A DNA stretch of 64,000 bases, taken from assembly GCF_030848805.1 (NCBI RefSeq), contig NC_092362.1:4712001-4776000 (forward strand), read 5' to 3'. Origin of the DNA: Temnothorax longispinosus. Taxonomy: Eukaryota; Arthropoda; Insecta; Hymenoptera; Formicidae. The notes under the pieces were generated by a model, which ran no database searches, was not told the DNA's origin, and was given only the letters and a program-made list of their open reading frames with translations. This document shows, piece by piece, positions 10,101 to 24,466 of this stretch; the stretch's first letter is position 1, and every line of letters begins with the position of its first letter. Both the position numbers and the translations under genes were made by a program.

Positions 10101-13100
10101 TAAGCGCTAGGGCACGTAAAGCCCGGAAATGGCGACGAGATTGCGAGAGAAATGTGTTTGAAGAGATCCGCCTGCGAGAAAGACGCGGTTCAGCTGCTGG
10201 TGGATTGTGTGGCAGAGTACGTTAAAATGCAGGGTGAAATGTAATTCGTGATACGAGGAGAGGATGATTTCTCGTTTAAAATTAACTCGACAATGTAATA
10301 TAAAAATTTTTCGAGGCTTACTTTGCAAAACTTGTGCAAAAGAAATTTTAAAATCTAAAATCATGTGATTTTACACAAATATTGTTTTCAGTGTACTGTT
10401 GTACAGAGACAATTGCAATGAACAAACGTTAGAACTGTACATCGTACGATATATTATTTCTCCAATTTCTCTTACTAATTCCCTTTATTTTAACAATATT
10501 CTAGCTCAAGACTAACTTATTAAGATATTTCCACGGAGAGAAATGTAATTTCATATCGCACTTAAATTGGCGACAGATTCCTCCTTTCTCTAGAAGCACT
10601 TCGACTTCAAGGAACTTTCGACTGTATCAACTTCATTACGAACCATATTAAGTGAGCGTTTGCTCATGTAAACGTCATGTCTTCAACGATTATGCGAAGG
10701 GTTTTGGATGAACACACAGAACGTCTTGCGTCTACGCTCTTATCAATAAGCTACAACTAATCGGATGAAGTCCGCTACAAAGCTGGCATTTTGAACTTGC
10801 TAGATTCAGCCCAGGATCCAGGCCTCCTCTCTCTCTCTCTCTTAGGATTCTGAATACGAGTCATAACACGGTTCGTTAGCTTATATAAATATGGAGCATG
10901 TAATTTGGAAGACGATTTTCGCGATAAATTTATGCGCGCGGTCAGTTATGCTTGGTTTAGTCCTTTGGTCACTGCGGGAATGAGTACGAGCCCTGTTTAG
11001 CATTAAATACGTACTGTCCAGCTTGGCCAAGTGCAGAAATGGCGATAATATAATTTAATGCGAGATAAAATTGCACGTAAATTGAAACGGTAAAATTGCG
11101 CCAATCTTCCCGCTCTTGTAAACGCGTTGACAATCTGCGCGGGCATTTCCGAGCTGGCGCTAATCGGAACGAGAAAGAGAAAAGAAGTAATTTTGTCATG
11201 AAAATTAGATTATTTTCCGCGCATAATATCAGAATTTTCATATGATTGCGACTGAACGGCAGAAAATTGCGACCATTTTAAAATTCGATACCCTGGCTAT
11301 TATTATTAATATACGGCGGTAAGGCTTATGATATAAAGTCGGAGAGCGATACTAAAATGTAAAATTTAAGTGCAAATTTCGGGGTGGAGGAATGATCCGT
11401 CGGCTAGTTGAGCTTTCTTCCGCTTCTAACGTTAGGCAAGCGTGTCGAGACCGAGAAATGTGAACGAAGGTACGACGTAATTCCATAGGAATCTGTCCAA
11501 TTGTTAAAGGATTCTTAGTTTCGCACCATCCAAAGCGAGTTCGACACTTAGCACGACACAGAGTATGTGTGCAATCTGCTTGCGATTCCAGAAATTCCAC
11601 GCGTGCCGAGGGACTCCGAGGTCATGACAAAGGACCATTTGTGCGAGCGAGGATGAGCTGGGTCCGACGAGCATCCTGTCCTTTTCATTCTCCGTTTTCG
11701 CATCACGCTCGCCCTGAAGATTCCGAAATAGTTAATTCGAGTTCTCAGGTCTTGTTGAGTATTAGACTAGAAACAAGGGTGAAACGATAGATTGAAATAA
11801 AAGAGAAGGGAAAGTGAAGAAGCGGAAGTTTGTTTAGTCGCGAAGAAAGTGTCGAGTAAAACAGGGCAGGACGAGCAACATCGAAATAAGAGCGAGAAAA
11901 AAAAAACAAAGTAACGCACGCGTAAGGAGAGCAAAAAATTAGAAAAGGATATACTGCGATGAAGGAAAACGGCGAAATAAGGTAAAACGTGAAAGGGAGA
12001 AACGGATATGTAATATAGTTAATGAAAAGCTAGGAAAACGTAAGAGAAGGAAAGTAGGTAAATGAGAAAGGCAAAATGAGAGGCAAGGAGGCAAGGGGAG
12101 TGGTAGAAATGCGAGGTCGAGCGGATACTCTTGCGTCGAAGGCGGAGCGACAAGAACGACAACACGATAGGGATGGGAAACGTAACGGGGCGTGTGTTGG
12201 CTGAGTACCGGGCGCGAAATCACAAGTTGCCAAGAGGCATGTAATGTCGACGGATTTGCAATTCCATTACCGGCTGCCGTCGTATGGGTAAAGGGTGAAA
12301 AGGACGGCGAGAATGCTCTCGTCTCGGTTCTCGCTACCGCTACCCACTCCCTGGTCGCTCCCGAGCGGCGACTCCGTTCCAACCCCCTTACCGCCGATCT
12401 GCCGTCGTACATTAGACGCACTGTATTGACCAAATCGTGAGGCCGCGAGTTCTTCCTTCGTCAGCGATTAGTGTGGCATCTTGAACAATGAAAAAAATTT
12501 ACGTTCAAGAATGCATCTGAACGCGCGAGAACGACGTCGCAAACGACGTTATTGGATTGCTATAGGCTTTAATAACCGTCCGGGCGCAAAGAAAATACGC
12601 GATCTAAATTCTTGCGCCACCGCTGACCGCCCTGACCTATTCCTGACCGTTAAAACGATTGACGAAGTTGCTCAAAGTATCGGAATTCGTTAATGAATAC
12701 AACTTGATTAAAGTGAATGTCTGTGATTGCGAGCAAAAAAGAGGCAATTATGTTTGTATAAAAATAGGTCAAAAAAGCAGAAAATTGTTTTTTTTACCGT
12801 TTAAAACTTCGGATATTAAAACGTAATATATATTACCTTATTTAACATTGAATAATTGATGAAGATCTTATCATATTCAAACAAAATCGTATGTCATATT
12901 TTATATTATCGAAATTATTTAATAACATAATTATTAAAATATAAAAAATATTCTAAAAAGAACTGAGAATAATAATTATTAGAGGTCATAATAATTATAA
13001 TAATTATCAGAGGTCATAATTGAAAAATTCGAAAATTTCTATTTTTGCAATAAATAAACAATGGATAAAAAATGGGTAAAGTAAGCGAGATTTCGCGGTG

Positions 13101-13182
13101 GGCGGAACGTACAGGGGTAAAAAGACCCGCTCATTCCGAATCCGAGGTCAGAATTTTTCTCCATACAATAACACAATTGGAT
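7133..13182. other. No gene recognised; purine-rich tract within
   Basis: AT-rich background with moderately GC-rich patches at 9150-9600 and 11.6-12.7 kb. From about 11,775 to 12,130 the plus strand is strongly A/G-rich. The 164-codon minus-strand ORF at 11,939-12,433 has a Ser/Pro/Leu/Phe-rich half that is simply the complement of that tract, so it is not reported as a gene. A short direct repeat of AGAGGTCATAAT lies at about 12,980-13,020. Confidence 0.4.
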
Positions 13183-14075
13183 TTACATTATACATGCTAA
13201 AATACACGTACCTTGATTTGAAATCTCATTAACAATATATAGATTGTAAGTAGCAAGTTGGCGCTTGTAGAATGCGATACCAGTTGTCACTGACGGTGTT
13301 TCCAGTACTTTCTGCAAGTCGAACGTTAGAACGATCGTATCTTCATCTGCATTTTTAACGTTGCGTTTGAACTTTGCGTGAATTTTTTTCCTCAAGTCGT
13401 CGTGTTCTTCTTGCATATTTTCAAATTTTACTCTTTCTTCGTTCGGCAGATCTTTGTTGTTTAAGTTCATTTTTATCATATCGCAGGTTTTACATGTGTT
13501 CGTGTATCGTTTTTTAAAACTCAAATTAAATTCATAGTTGAAAATGTCTCGAAACATATGCTCGGATACAAAGTCTGCGTTCGTGACTTCACAGTCGTCT
13601 TTGTACATTCTGTACATTATTGCTAAATTTAAATTTGAATTTAAGTATTTCTTCTCGGAATCTGATCTATCATAATGTGATTCATACTTTGGAAATCGGT
13701 TGATAAAATTCCGAGCACCCTGTTTAAGTGTCTTGCTAGTTCGATTCGCTGAGGGACTTTTTCCTCTTTTTTCTGATGCGCTGATGGGATTCGACTGTGC
13801 CGATTTTACTGCTCGATTCATTGAAGATGCAGTAATCTAGTAGCATCCCAGCGTGAATGATCTACATACTTCTTGCTCAATGCCATTGCTGTCTGTTAAG
13901 AAATATTTGTAATTGAATTCTCTACTCTTTCTGGGAATAATCGGCAAAAAGGGATCTCTTTTAGATGCAGTTGGTGTCTTCTTAATCGATGCACGGATCA
14001 ACAATGTTTTTTGACTTTTGTTTGATTGTTCATAGTAAGTCGAAAATATTTCTTGTTGGCGAGCAATATCAATTT
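13183..14075 (-). pseudogene. Decayed transposon-type coding sequence (CKTCD / FDLQKVLETP family)
   Basis: The frame opens on the minus strand near 14,075 (QQEIFSTYYEQSNK), runs through RSREFNYKYFLTDSNG, meets an in-frame TAG near 13,832 after RSFTLGCY, and continues open for 212 codons from the ATG at 13,821. Recognisable motifs are FINRFPKYESHY, TNTCKTCD (a Cys pair) and VLTFDLQKVLETP followed by FYKRQLATYNLYIVNEIS, after which it ends at 13,183. From memory this order is shared by a large multi-copy arthropod protein family that behaves like a transposable element, and the copy lacks the C-terminal part expected after YNL. The stop codon and missing C-terminus mark it as a relic. The exact superfamily is not assigned. 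Confidence 0.6.
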
Positions 14076-14217
14076 TCGTTGAGCATTAAGTTTTACATTT
14101 GCAAATACTTTGCGGAATGAATTTTTTTTCCTGGAATAATTTTCTCTTTTTTCACGCGAAAATGGGATGAAAACCGGTGAAAACAAAGAAATCATGTGTC
14201 GTCGTATATAAACATAC

Positions 14218-14528
14218 CTGTCCATACATGTGTGCAGAAAGCGGGCGAATTATAAATTTCGTATTGAGATAAAGAGAAAGAGAGGCAGTTGTGTTGCGCA
14301 ACTCGCGGATCGTTCCAGGAGGATGTCTCATAAAGACGGTCTAACGTCGAGAATACGCGCTCGGCCTCGATATAATGGTCGCTGTTAACAACGCGATAAC
14401 GTGTAATCGACGTTTCTGACAATGATGTCAAAATAGAACGCGTAGCAGCAAGTGCTCGTGTAGCCGAGATAGACGGCAAAGCGGCTCGGCGAAGTGTCGT
14501 GAATTTACGCCCCGCGCGCGCACTGTGG
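14218..14528 (-). CDS. Candidate internal exon, unknown product
   Basis: A 311-nt minus-strand segment is open from an acceptor (TTATTACCTAG) to a donor (GTATGT, 14,212-14,217) and codes for about 103 residues, including SETSITRYRVVNSDHYIEA and ERVFSTLDRLYETSSW. It is GC-richer than its flanks. No domain is recognised. It lies just upstream of the transposon-like relic and could be part of that element instead of a host gene. A chance ORF cannot be excluded. Confidence 0.3.
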
Positions 14529-17500
14529 CTAGGTAATAAACAATAATTCCGTTTCGTAAATGACGTATCGTGATAATAAGGGCCGACCGGCTGACCGAAT
14601 GCACTCGCTGTTATGAATCGCTACTGTGAATCATAAGCGAGATATTTCTGTTATTTTACGTAACCGCTCGCGTATAATGAAAGCGCGATGTGAAATATTT
14701 ATCGCACGACGACGCGTTCACGGAGAAAGGACGTCCGCGGTCAGTTTTTCGCACCGCGAAAAACATTACGATATAATTGCGCGAATTTTTCATTTTTATT
14801 TTTTGGTTCTATAGATGTGCTATATAAAAAATTAGAACGCCGGCGCTTCTTGTTTGTTCTGTCGTTTGTTTTTCGTATGTCGCTTTTATTGACCAACAAC
14901 AAATCTTCCACAGAGTGTACAACGCACGCAACGTTCCATTTCGACGAAATTATTGGATTGATCAGCTAATATTCGAATTTTGACACGGTGACAAACAGCC
15001 GACTCGATAAACGCTGCGCGAACTAGCATTAAGAGACGTATCGGGCTCACAAATTATTGCTACGCATCAAATCCATTTAACTTGTTAATTTGAACGAAAT
15101 AAATCGTGACGTGTTCGATACTTCACTTGCAAATGTAAGCGACCGATCAACGTATTTTTGTTTAATCACTATATAATGAAAATGGATGGAACGCGTGCGT
15201 AAGCGTATAGAAAATAATATGGATGTTTGTTATTATTACACATAAAACATAAATTTGAAGTAAAGTAAAAAAAAGCTATTTGCAGAATACAGAGAAAATC
15301 GAGACATAGAGACAAATAAACACTTTTTTTTTCTTCTTTTTGAATGTCGTTACTTATAAAAGCAAATAGTGTTAATTTGTAAGAAAAGCGTATTATCTGG
15401 ATTTTATATTTTCCGAATTCATAATAGTGCAACAAATATTCAAAATTAACAGTTTCCATTTAAAATTTATTTAAATTATTCAAGAATTACATCAAACAAG
15501 AAATATTATTTTTTGGTTTTAGCAAACTAATGAAATATTTATCAATTTCTGCAGAGATGTTAGAAGTTTAAGATTCAATTTTTATTTTAATTTTGTTTTT
15601 AACTTTAATTTTGATATCTCATGATTTCGAAATTTTATCGCAAAATTTATTTTTTTGTGAAATAAAGATATATTTTACAACCACTTCTATAAATACGAGA
15701 TTCATCTTGTATTGTTTATTATACTTACGATACCTACGAATAATGAAAAAGAGTTTCTATTGTATAAAAAATTTTGCCTCACTCTATTTCAATAGAAATA
15801 TTATGTTCCATCCCGAGCGCATTATAAAGCAGGAAGCTGCTTAAGTGGTTGGATTTTACATTACATCAGAAAAGGGAAAAATAGATTTATTATTTTATGA
15901 AAATGTTTTCCGTATTGAAAATGTTTTCCGTGTTGTATATTTGATATGCTGTCTTGAATAATTCCGCATATTTTATTACAATCCTTTTCGCTCTAATTAT
16001 ATATTATTTCCCAAAAATTATAAATACAGCATTAGGCGATGTAAAAGCATTTAATGCGATAGTTTTATGAATGTTACTTTAATTAGTAATATATATCTTT
16101 TCAATCCATATTGTATGTATTGCTATTGACTTATATCAATTACGCATCAAATCCACGCATGTTCACGTTCTATTGAGAATCGCTGCTAATTCCGTGTCTA
16201 AAAGGCACGGTTATATTAGCGAACATCCAATAACCCGTGATACCATGTGAATTTCTATGCGAATCACATTATTATTTGTTAATCGTGCTATTCAAACGTT
16301 ACGGCTCTGCATGCTATACGTTATTAACAATCTGAATTTGACGCAACCGCATTTGCATGTTGCAAACATTATGCTAACTATCCGTTACGTGCGAGCGTCG
16401 TTACTCCCTGCTCACGTATTAAGTCGAGAATTCAAATTCCCAACTCGCATACCGCACTTTATTACGATGGTAATCCTCTTTCATATTGTTTACAAGATCG
16501 CATTGCCGGTGCCGGTGCATAAATCTTTGGCACCCGACCTCAACTTAAAGAAAAACAAGGAAAGAATTCGTTCGCATTAACATTTACTCTTAGAGATACC
16601 ACAAATAGCCACTATTTTCCCCTTACTTTATTTCTACCCCCGTCCACCACTTTTTCCTTTTCCTCGCTCTGCGGGAGGCCTCATTTTTCTCTCGTTACAT
16701 GCCGGAATGGGGAACGGTGAGATCGCGAGAGGACCGCAGAGGGCGAGATTTACCCGCCCATTCGTAACACCGCTCACCCTTGCTTTTGTTAGTAATAATG
16801 AGCGAACCATTCATATAGAATCGGGAGGGCGTCTGCCGCAGATGCATAAGCGATGTCTCTGCCTTATCATTACGAGGACACACGCTGCGACCCCCGCGCA
16901 TTTACCGCGGAAAAGCGGTCTGACCTCGGTATCTGCGATCTTAGCATCGCGATAAATTGCACTCGAGATTTAAGCGCGAGGTAAATACGCGGTAAAACAC
17001 GATGAGAAGTTTACAAGACCGGCATCATCCTACGAAATTTTCTCCGCGCGGTAATACCTTTATAAGCACGTGTACCACAGGCGAGGTAAATTTCTCAACC
17101 AAATTTAGAAAACTCTTTTAAAGATTCTAAAATTTTGTTAATCATTTTTCAATGAGAAAGTAACAACAATAAAGTCATTATTTTATGATTTTAATAAGAC
17201 ATATGATCGATTTTGCTCTATTGAATCTAAAAAAACTAGAGTAAAGATAAATATTGCATTTATATTTTCCGTTTGTTTGAAGTTAAACTTGGATTTTTAG
17301 TTTGCATAATGAATAATAAATGTCAAACGCAGTTTTTCTCGTTGAAATAATGACACTATTTGAATCTCACTTTTGCGTAATGGTCGATAAATATTACATG
17401 GAGCTTCGATCGTGGAAGTAGAGACATCGTTCGTAAAAACGTCATTATAATTATATACCTATATACTTGCCTGTAAAGGAAAGGAGAGATCCAATCATGT

Positions 17501-19080
17501 GGCGATTACTTTGAAGCGTCACAAAGTTTCCGATATTGATCAGGCGAAGTAGTTTCATTATTTGCACTCATCCTACCCTTCCTCCCAAGTACGCGAGTGC
17601 GATAATAATCCTTCCGGTGTTTTCGCGGGAATGAATTACCTCGCTAGGGTGAGATATGAGGGGATGGCTGGATCGGATCGAGCCACCAAGTCACACTGGG
17701 CTTAACGGACTAACAAGCCACTTTAATATAGAAATGCCGCAGCACGCTACTAACGAGCCCCCGGGGCATCGTCCATACGAAACGAAGCAATAAACGTTTC
17801 CAATTGTTATAGGGACAAGAGTTGAATTCCGTGGAGGGCATACCGGGGAGAACGCAGTTTCCTCGACTTTGGTCATGGGATTATTTACGATAAGTATTTC
17901 ATTCCGGAAGTCGGAAGTTTTGATTTTATCTCAAAATAAAATAGTTCTTAAGAGAGATTAATAAAACAAAAACAAATATACAAATATAAATAAACGATTA
18001 CAAAAATAAAAATCGAGTAAGAAAAGAAATATTTCTATAAAGTTCTTACAAAATAAATTACATTCATTCCATTCTTTTATAAAATGTACTTTCCAGTCTT
18101 CTATAGAAGTGAGGAACATTAATAAAGATTCGTGACTTTTTGATTGGAGATCTTGATGCCGTTGAGCTAAAATAATCCGACAAAAGTTAAGATTGAACGT
18201 GTAAAAAATTCCAAAAATGGACATTCCTTCAACAACGGTATCGACCGGTGCGTCGATGTTATTGAAATGTCCGGCGCGTTGCTCGCAGCCGACGCGCTAG
18301 GCGTCGTAAATTTTAACTGCAGAGGCATCGACGCAACTTTTACTGTCGTATGAAAAACAGCGAGTTTACCGCGCAACAGGCGGCGAAAGATAAGTCGTAA
18401 CGTTGCCATTGAATAATGCCCGTTGCACGAATTTGGCTCGGTTCTAAATCATCCGGCGCGGAGTCCGAGGCAGATTGTAAATCTTACGGCGTTACCGTGA
18501 CCAGATTTATCGTAACCCCAGTAATCCTCTTGGTTCTCGGCGCATTTGTTGCAACCCCCGGTATTATTAGCCGTGACGTTTTCCCCGGAGATAACATAAT
18601 TCGCTGAGGGCTGAGACGGGACGCCGGACGAGGGACTGTTTAAAAATGCGTCGCATACGTGACCGATACGACATACGCTAACGTCAATCCATCGGCTTAT
18701 GACTTACGACAGAGTCGTAAACGATTAGGAAAATCCTTGTGCGTAGGCCCGTACGGGTACGGCACGGTTATATCTGAATCGACCTTAAATTGGAGATATT
18801 ATAGGTATTAGGATCTACATCCTTTTTCTTCGAGATAAAAATATGAAATGTTCAATGACAAGGAAGTATCGCCGGTCATTCGTGGCTTTTTACGAGAGGT
18901 TCTCTGACTTCCGGGCTGTCTTATATTTCCGAACGATTCTGCTTACGATGCTCGCACGGACGTTTATAAAATATTGAGATATGAATTTCTATGCGACAGG
19001 AAAATGATTTTGCACGCGATCTCCGTACAGCCGGTTTGATCGACAATACTTTTTTGGGGAAAATGTCATGTATTCTCCCC

Positions 19081-19082
<2 letters not shown>
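14529..19082. other. No gene recognised
   Basis: AT-rich at 15.1-16.6 kb and 17.1-18.2 kb, mixed elsewhere. Short ORFs occur (for example 107 codons at 16,257-16,580, plus) but show no motif and no splice context I trust. No tRNA or large repeat was seen. Confidence 0.4.
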
Positions 19083-19165
<83 letters not shown>

Positions 19166-19168
19166 TCC
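19083..19168. repeat. (TC)n microsatellite
   Basis: About 85 bp of TC dinucleotides with a few TTTC interruptions. It explains the RE-repeat ORFs on the minus strand, which are not genes. Confidence 0.95.
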
Positions 19169-21922
19169 TACGAGCAAATAGGATCGAATACGAATGCTCT
19201 CGCGGCTGAAATTTTGCTATTCGAGAAGCGTCGCCGCGTACTCGCATTTTCCGTTTTTCGTCCTCTACCCCTCGTCGCGGTACCATCGTCACACGAGATC
19301 CACTTGAAAGAAAATTATACCTGATGCCATAGAGGCGGAGAGAGTACGAGAGAGTACGATGCGATACAGGTATCGAATAATTGAACATCGACCTTCTGTA
19401 TGGTGCGAAGCCAATCGGTCCCATCGCGTCGTTCTATCGTGTCGCGATTACCGAACCACCCGTTGCATTGTGGATCACCAATCGTCGGGTCGGGTCGCTA
19501 CCATTCGGGTCGTGCTCCAGTTTTGACGTAGCTTTGCGCCAAATCCGTGTTAGAAGTTTTCCGCGTTCGCATTCTCAGATATCTCGATTTTTGAGTCGTT
19601 TATTTTAAAAGTAATGATAAATTGAAGTGTGAAACGTAACTCGAATATTTCTCATCTATTTTACTTTAACTCTTGGCAAAGCTGCAAAGAGGCGCATATT
19701 ACTTTCAATTTTCTATGAGTAGCATTTTGCATATTTTTTCCTTAACTTTATTTTTTAATCTTACTTGAGGATCGTCTTTTATTTGCACAATCTGCTTCAA
19801 AACCTATGACTTTTTTCCCAATAATTACGATGTACGATAGTAATATCAAATAAAGAGAACATTGGGAAATACATTGTTACATACAACATTTAATGTTTAA
19901 TACATTTCTTTTTTTGCGGGCATTGCGACATTCGCAGAGAACGTATATTACATATATTCGCAATTTGAAATTCTAATGAAGCTTTTTTAATCGCTGTTCC
20001 GTAAATATATGAATATTAATGCGTGTAATATTTATTTCGATGTCCGAAACGCTAAAAATATTATTTTTGTCAGCTTTCACGTTCAGTAACAAACGATCGC
20101 ATTACGATTTGCTCCGATTCGCGGTCGGAAGTTGATTCCGGCCGCATTCGCGGATATTCGGTGGTTTGTTATAACGCGACCATTGTATGGGACGTAACGT
20201 ATATCGATGCCTTGTATACGTATTAACATAAATATAGTCAGGGGTACACAGTAACTTTTATCGTATACACGGGCCAATATTGATCATAATTCCCGTCGAC
20301 TGCATTGAATGCGCCAAGTGATATTAAATCTGGATTATACACATCGTGTAATTCCGATATTCCGTTCGTAATGTAAATAACCTGCACGGTAAACTTATAT
20401 TAATATTGATACTGTTTCAAGAACGATCGAACGTAAAGAAAAATCCCTTAGATAATGTAAAGACTATAATAACTGGCGATCTGCTTGTTATTGTCTAGCA
20501 TTATTTGTTTATATATAGCCTTGATTGAAAATTATGCATGAATGTATATTATTAATAATAATAGACCAGTCTTGTTATATGGTATTTCAAATTTTAAGCT
20601 GCAATTCCAAAATTTAACTAAAAAATGATATTAGATAATTATCCGTATTACATCACGTTAAAGTCAGTCTCTTTTAATTTTAATCTTAATTTTAATTCGG
20701 GCGCATCGAGTCTATATTAAATTATGTCAAATATTGATAACAGTTTTTAGATTTAAATTTGGACAATAATTTAACACAGATATCATTGCAAAACAATGAA
20801 AACCGGACAAAGGATATATACCTATATAAAAGAGAAAGTTCCACTTTATTATATATTTGGAACTAGTTATATAAAAATGAATAAAGCTTTGAGAATTAAT
20901 CGAAAAAAATTACGGTTGAATGGTCACGTGAAAATCAGGTTACCCAGAATAGGGAATAATGTGAATAGAGCTTAATTAGGAAGTGTACTAAAGCTCAAGA
21001 TATAAATTAATTACCGCGCCCAGGAAGCATTTAGAAATATTAAAGTCGGTCAGTATAAACGCCGTTATAATGTATATAATATGTTTTATTAATTACTCTG
21101 CTGTTTGTATAGGTACCTATATTACATAGGTAATTTATATTACATGAATTGTGTATTGTTTGCTTCTTTGCGGTAACGAATCATAAGAAACGCGAAATTA
21201 ATCAAATTATCGTGAGATTTTCTTAAATAATAGCATTAATAATATGTTATTTTAAGCGTGTTTTCATATATATATGTATTACCGGGAAAAACTCCATTTG
21301 CAGGGCAGAATACTTTATTATATCAGAAGTGGAAAATAATATCTTGAAATCTTAGAATATAATATTTTATGCGTCCAATGTTTTATGTACAGAATATGAT
21401 GTGTACATTCCAAGTTTAATTAAATTAGAAATAACTTGGTTGAATGAGAAAATTGCTCGAATAAAACGCAAGTAATTACTTTCTGCCGGATTTACGTTTT
21501 TCCGTCGACTCTAAATAGCTTTTAATTTATCAAAAAGCACATTTATTTTCATCCAAATTTTGGCCATAAAACTTTCCTGGAAACATTGAATTTATTTTAT
21601 TTTAATAAGCTGTTAAAGGTAAAAGTACTGACGACTGTTGACATTTAACTTAAAGCAGAAATTTAATTACTCAAAGTTGGTGACTTGAGTAATCTCTCGC
21701 AAATTTAGGAGTTTCGACTTATTGTCTAGGTTTTTCTTTCAAAAAGATTGTTAATTAAGAAAAATTTGATTTATCTGAATTAAAATTAAGACAAAGTAAA
21801 AGAGATTAATTTTAATAAATAATATGAGCTCATGCTAATTAGCAGCTAATATTACTTTTTAATTATGTTTCGATACTGTAACTCGAGATATTGAATATCG
21901 AACAAATACTTATATATATAGG
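19169..21922. other. No gene recognised
   Basis: AT-rich DNA with no exon, RNA gene or sizeable repeat that I can support. Confidence 0.4.
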
Positions 21923-21923
21923 G

Positions 21924-21995
21924 TTTTACAATCGGCCCAATACTGGACCAGTATTATATTAGTTATACTGGCTTAGTATTGGGCCGATTGTAAAA
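21924..21995. mobile_element. Tiny palindromic element with 31-bp inverted arms
   Basis: TTTTACAATCGGCCCAATAC (21,924-21,943) returns inverted at the other end, and the 31-nt arms match at 28 positions around a 10-nt loop. It may be a very small MITE or an internally deleted one. Confidence 0.55.
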
Positions 21996-21996
21996 T

Positions 21997-24138
21997 ATGC
22001 AGATATCTAATGTAATAATTCTATGAGTTACTAAAATACATATATTAATTTGCACTTTGAACACATGTATATCTAACACAGACATATTTTTAAAAACGTC
22101 CATTAGTACGCGTATCACTTTACAGTCTTTACTTTTAAAGTGTCTGCAAAGCGTTTAATCATTGCGGATTATGCGGGTTTTCAAAAAATAGTGCCGCGCT
22201 TGCGAGGTGCTCTTCATAAAATATATTTGTGCAGTCCGAATTGTCGGAATAGAATTTGCGCTTGAATGCGTAACGTTATTCGTATACGAATAAATGCACA
22301 AATGTTCCACGCTAGTCTTTTATTAATTAAGAAGTTGCTTTGGAAAATCGGTTTGTTAAGGCAGAAATGAAGGAGTTTTTGAAATAGGTTCGCCTCGGCT
22401 TTGAAAGGAGACTTTTCTAAAGGACGTCGCGCAAGGGGTCGGGAGCGTAAAATTAATCTTACGTTACTCGGATAACGTATATTAAATATAGTCCTCGAGA
22501 GAACTTCTTCCCGATTAAATCGTCTCCGGGCTTTTCACAGAAAAGTGCAGCTATCTATTACCGCCATTGTTCGTTACACCAACGATATCGTAAATACTGG
22601 ATGCGATACTATTCTTTAATTGGCTTGGCAATTTCATATTTTCTCCACATTGATTAATTTGCTTTGCTTTTTGTAGAGAATGTCCCAGATCTATACCATG
22701 CGGTTCTTTAATCATGAATTCTTTATATAATCCGGGCTTGGCCTTATAACAATGTAATTTAAAATTTGTCATGACGCAAATTTGGTTAAATTTCAATATT
22801 GAACTTGACGTTAAATTTTTTCTCTTAATTCTTTGTTAACTTTTCGGTAATTTAAAAAACCATTGATACATAAAAATAAATAAGATCAAATAAATAATAT
22901 ATGCTTTTCTCTTCAAACGTAAGAAAGTGAATTTTTATTTTGTAACTCTAAAATTATATATGCAGCCTCAGTTGAAGTAAACAAACAAACTTTAACATTT
23001 TTAAATATTTTCATATAAAAGGATATATCTAGGATGTTTTTTACATCGAAGAAATGTTAATTATTGTGTTATGCAACAATGTAGAAAAACCTATTGCATG
23101 ACAAACGGTAATATCAAAATATGTGAATGAGCCTAAACGTGGTATTATTTTGATATACATTATTTTATTAATTTAATATAATACTATGCATTTGGTTTCA
23201 TCGAGATCGATTTCCTTTATGACCTCCATACTGTATGGGAGCAAACATCACACGCGCGAGGCACCGTGGATGATGTAATTGTTCATTCAATTTAATTTTA
23301 ATATTCTGCTTAATACGGCAAGTTTGTTAGATGTGAATAAATACGATACGAGATGAGCTACGTAATTAAGTTCTTTATGCCGAAAATATATAAATCTGAT
23401 CTCGATTAAATATTCCTCCATGCAAATATATGGTCCGCGATTTCGGCGCCTCATTTAATTAATCAATTAATTTATCGCTGGCGACTGTTTGCCGTTATGA
23501 TCGACGACAAAGCGACGCGCGCGCGCTCGCGCCGGAATCTTTTCCGAGTGCGATATTAGGTGACCCGTAAATTTCCTTCGGGGATCGCCGCTGGAACGTT
23601 TCCATCGGCAAAGTACAAGTCGCAAAAAAACCTCAACATTGGTAACGTAATTGGCTGTCGAATCGCTTCGCCGAGGGCCGAAGATTTATGCGTACTTTTT
23701 ATTCAGAGCCGCGTTTCTCTCCCGGCGACGATGAGGATTCGCCTCTGAATTGAGACTTTTCCACGGAAATTACAATCGCAATTAGGGTCTAATATGCATA
23801 GATTGAAATCCGATCGCGATTGGGACAGGGCCTGCCAATGAGAATAACGATCTTACGAATTATTTCTTTATTATCGTTTTGTTACTCTGACCGGCCGTTG
23901 TAATAACAAGCGTAGCTTCTCGTAAACAAATTTCGCTAATGAAAAATTAATTTTAAATTAGGGCTGAACTTCCGAAAACTACTTATATCCTATTTACATA
24001 TTCTTCGGTGGAGCCCTTCCCCGTCCAAACATTCACTTAAATATACGAAGATCTTTCTCATCCGATTAATAAAAAAGAACTATGTGGAAATTAATATGTT
24101 AAATTATTTCTTTTTAATGTTATTCTAGGTTATAATAC
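21997..24138. other. No gene recognised
   Basis: AT-rich with a GC-richer patch at 23,490-23,760. No supported exon, RNA or repeat. Confidence 0.4.
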
Positions 24139-24466
24139 TAATGTGTATATATATATATATTGTCCATCTTTAAGTTATTAAGTTCTTGGGTAATTTCCTC
24201 CACTTTTTTCTTGTCCCTTGTACGTTCCAAGTACCATGTTCATAGTCCTTTTCCTCAACCTTTGTCGTTTACCGTGTGATCCATCCGATTTTCCGAGGGA
24301 TTTGTTAGGCTTTTTGGTAACACAAGTTTTTATAAGAGACAGGGAACCAGTCTGACGTTTTAACCCCCAACCTGAAGGGCTGGGTAATTTTTGTTCGAGG
24401 GGTTCTTCCTCTAGATTGGTTGTCTTTCAGGACTTCGGGACCAATCTTCCCCTTTAATATCTACAT

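Noticed and set aside
11939..12433. 164-codon ORF on the minus strand
   Set aside because: More than half is the complement of a purine-rich tract, giving low-complexity Ser/Pro/Leu/Phe runs, with no domain or splice context.
18921..19424. 167-codon minus-strand ORF containing a long RE repeat
   Set aside because: Produced by the (TC)n microsatellite at 19,083-19,168.
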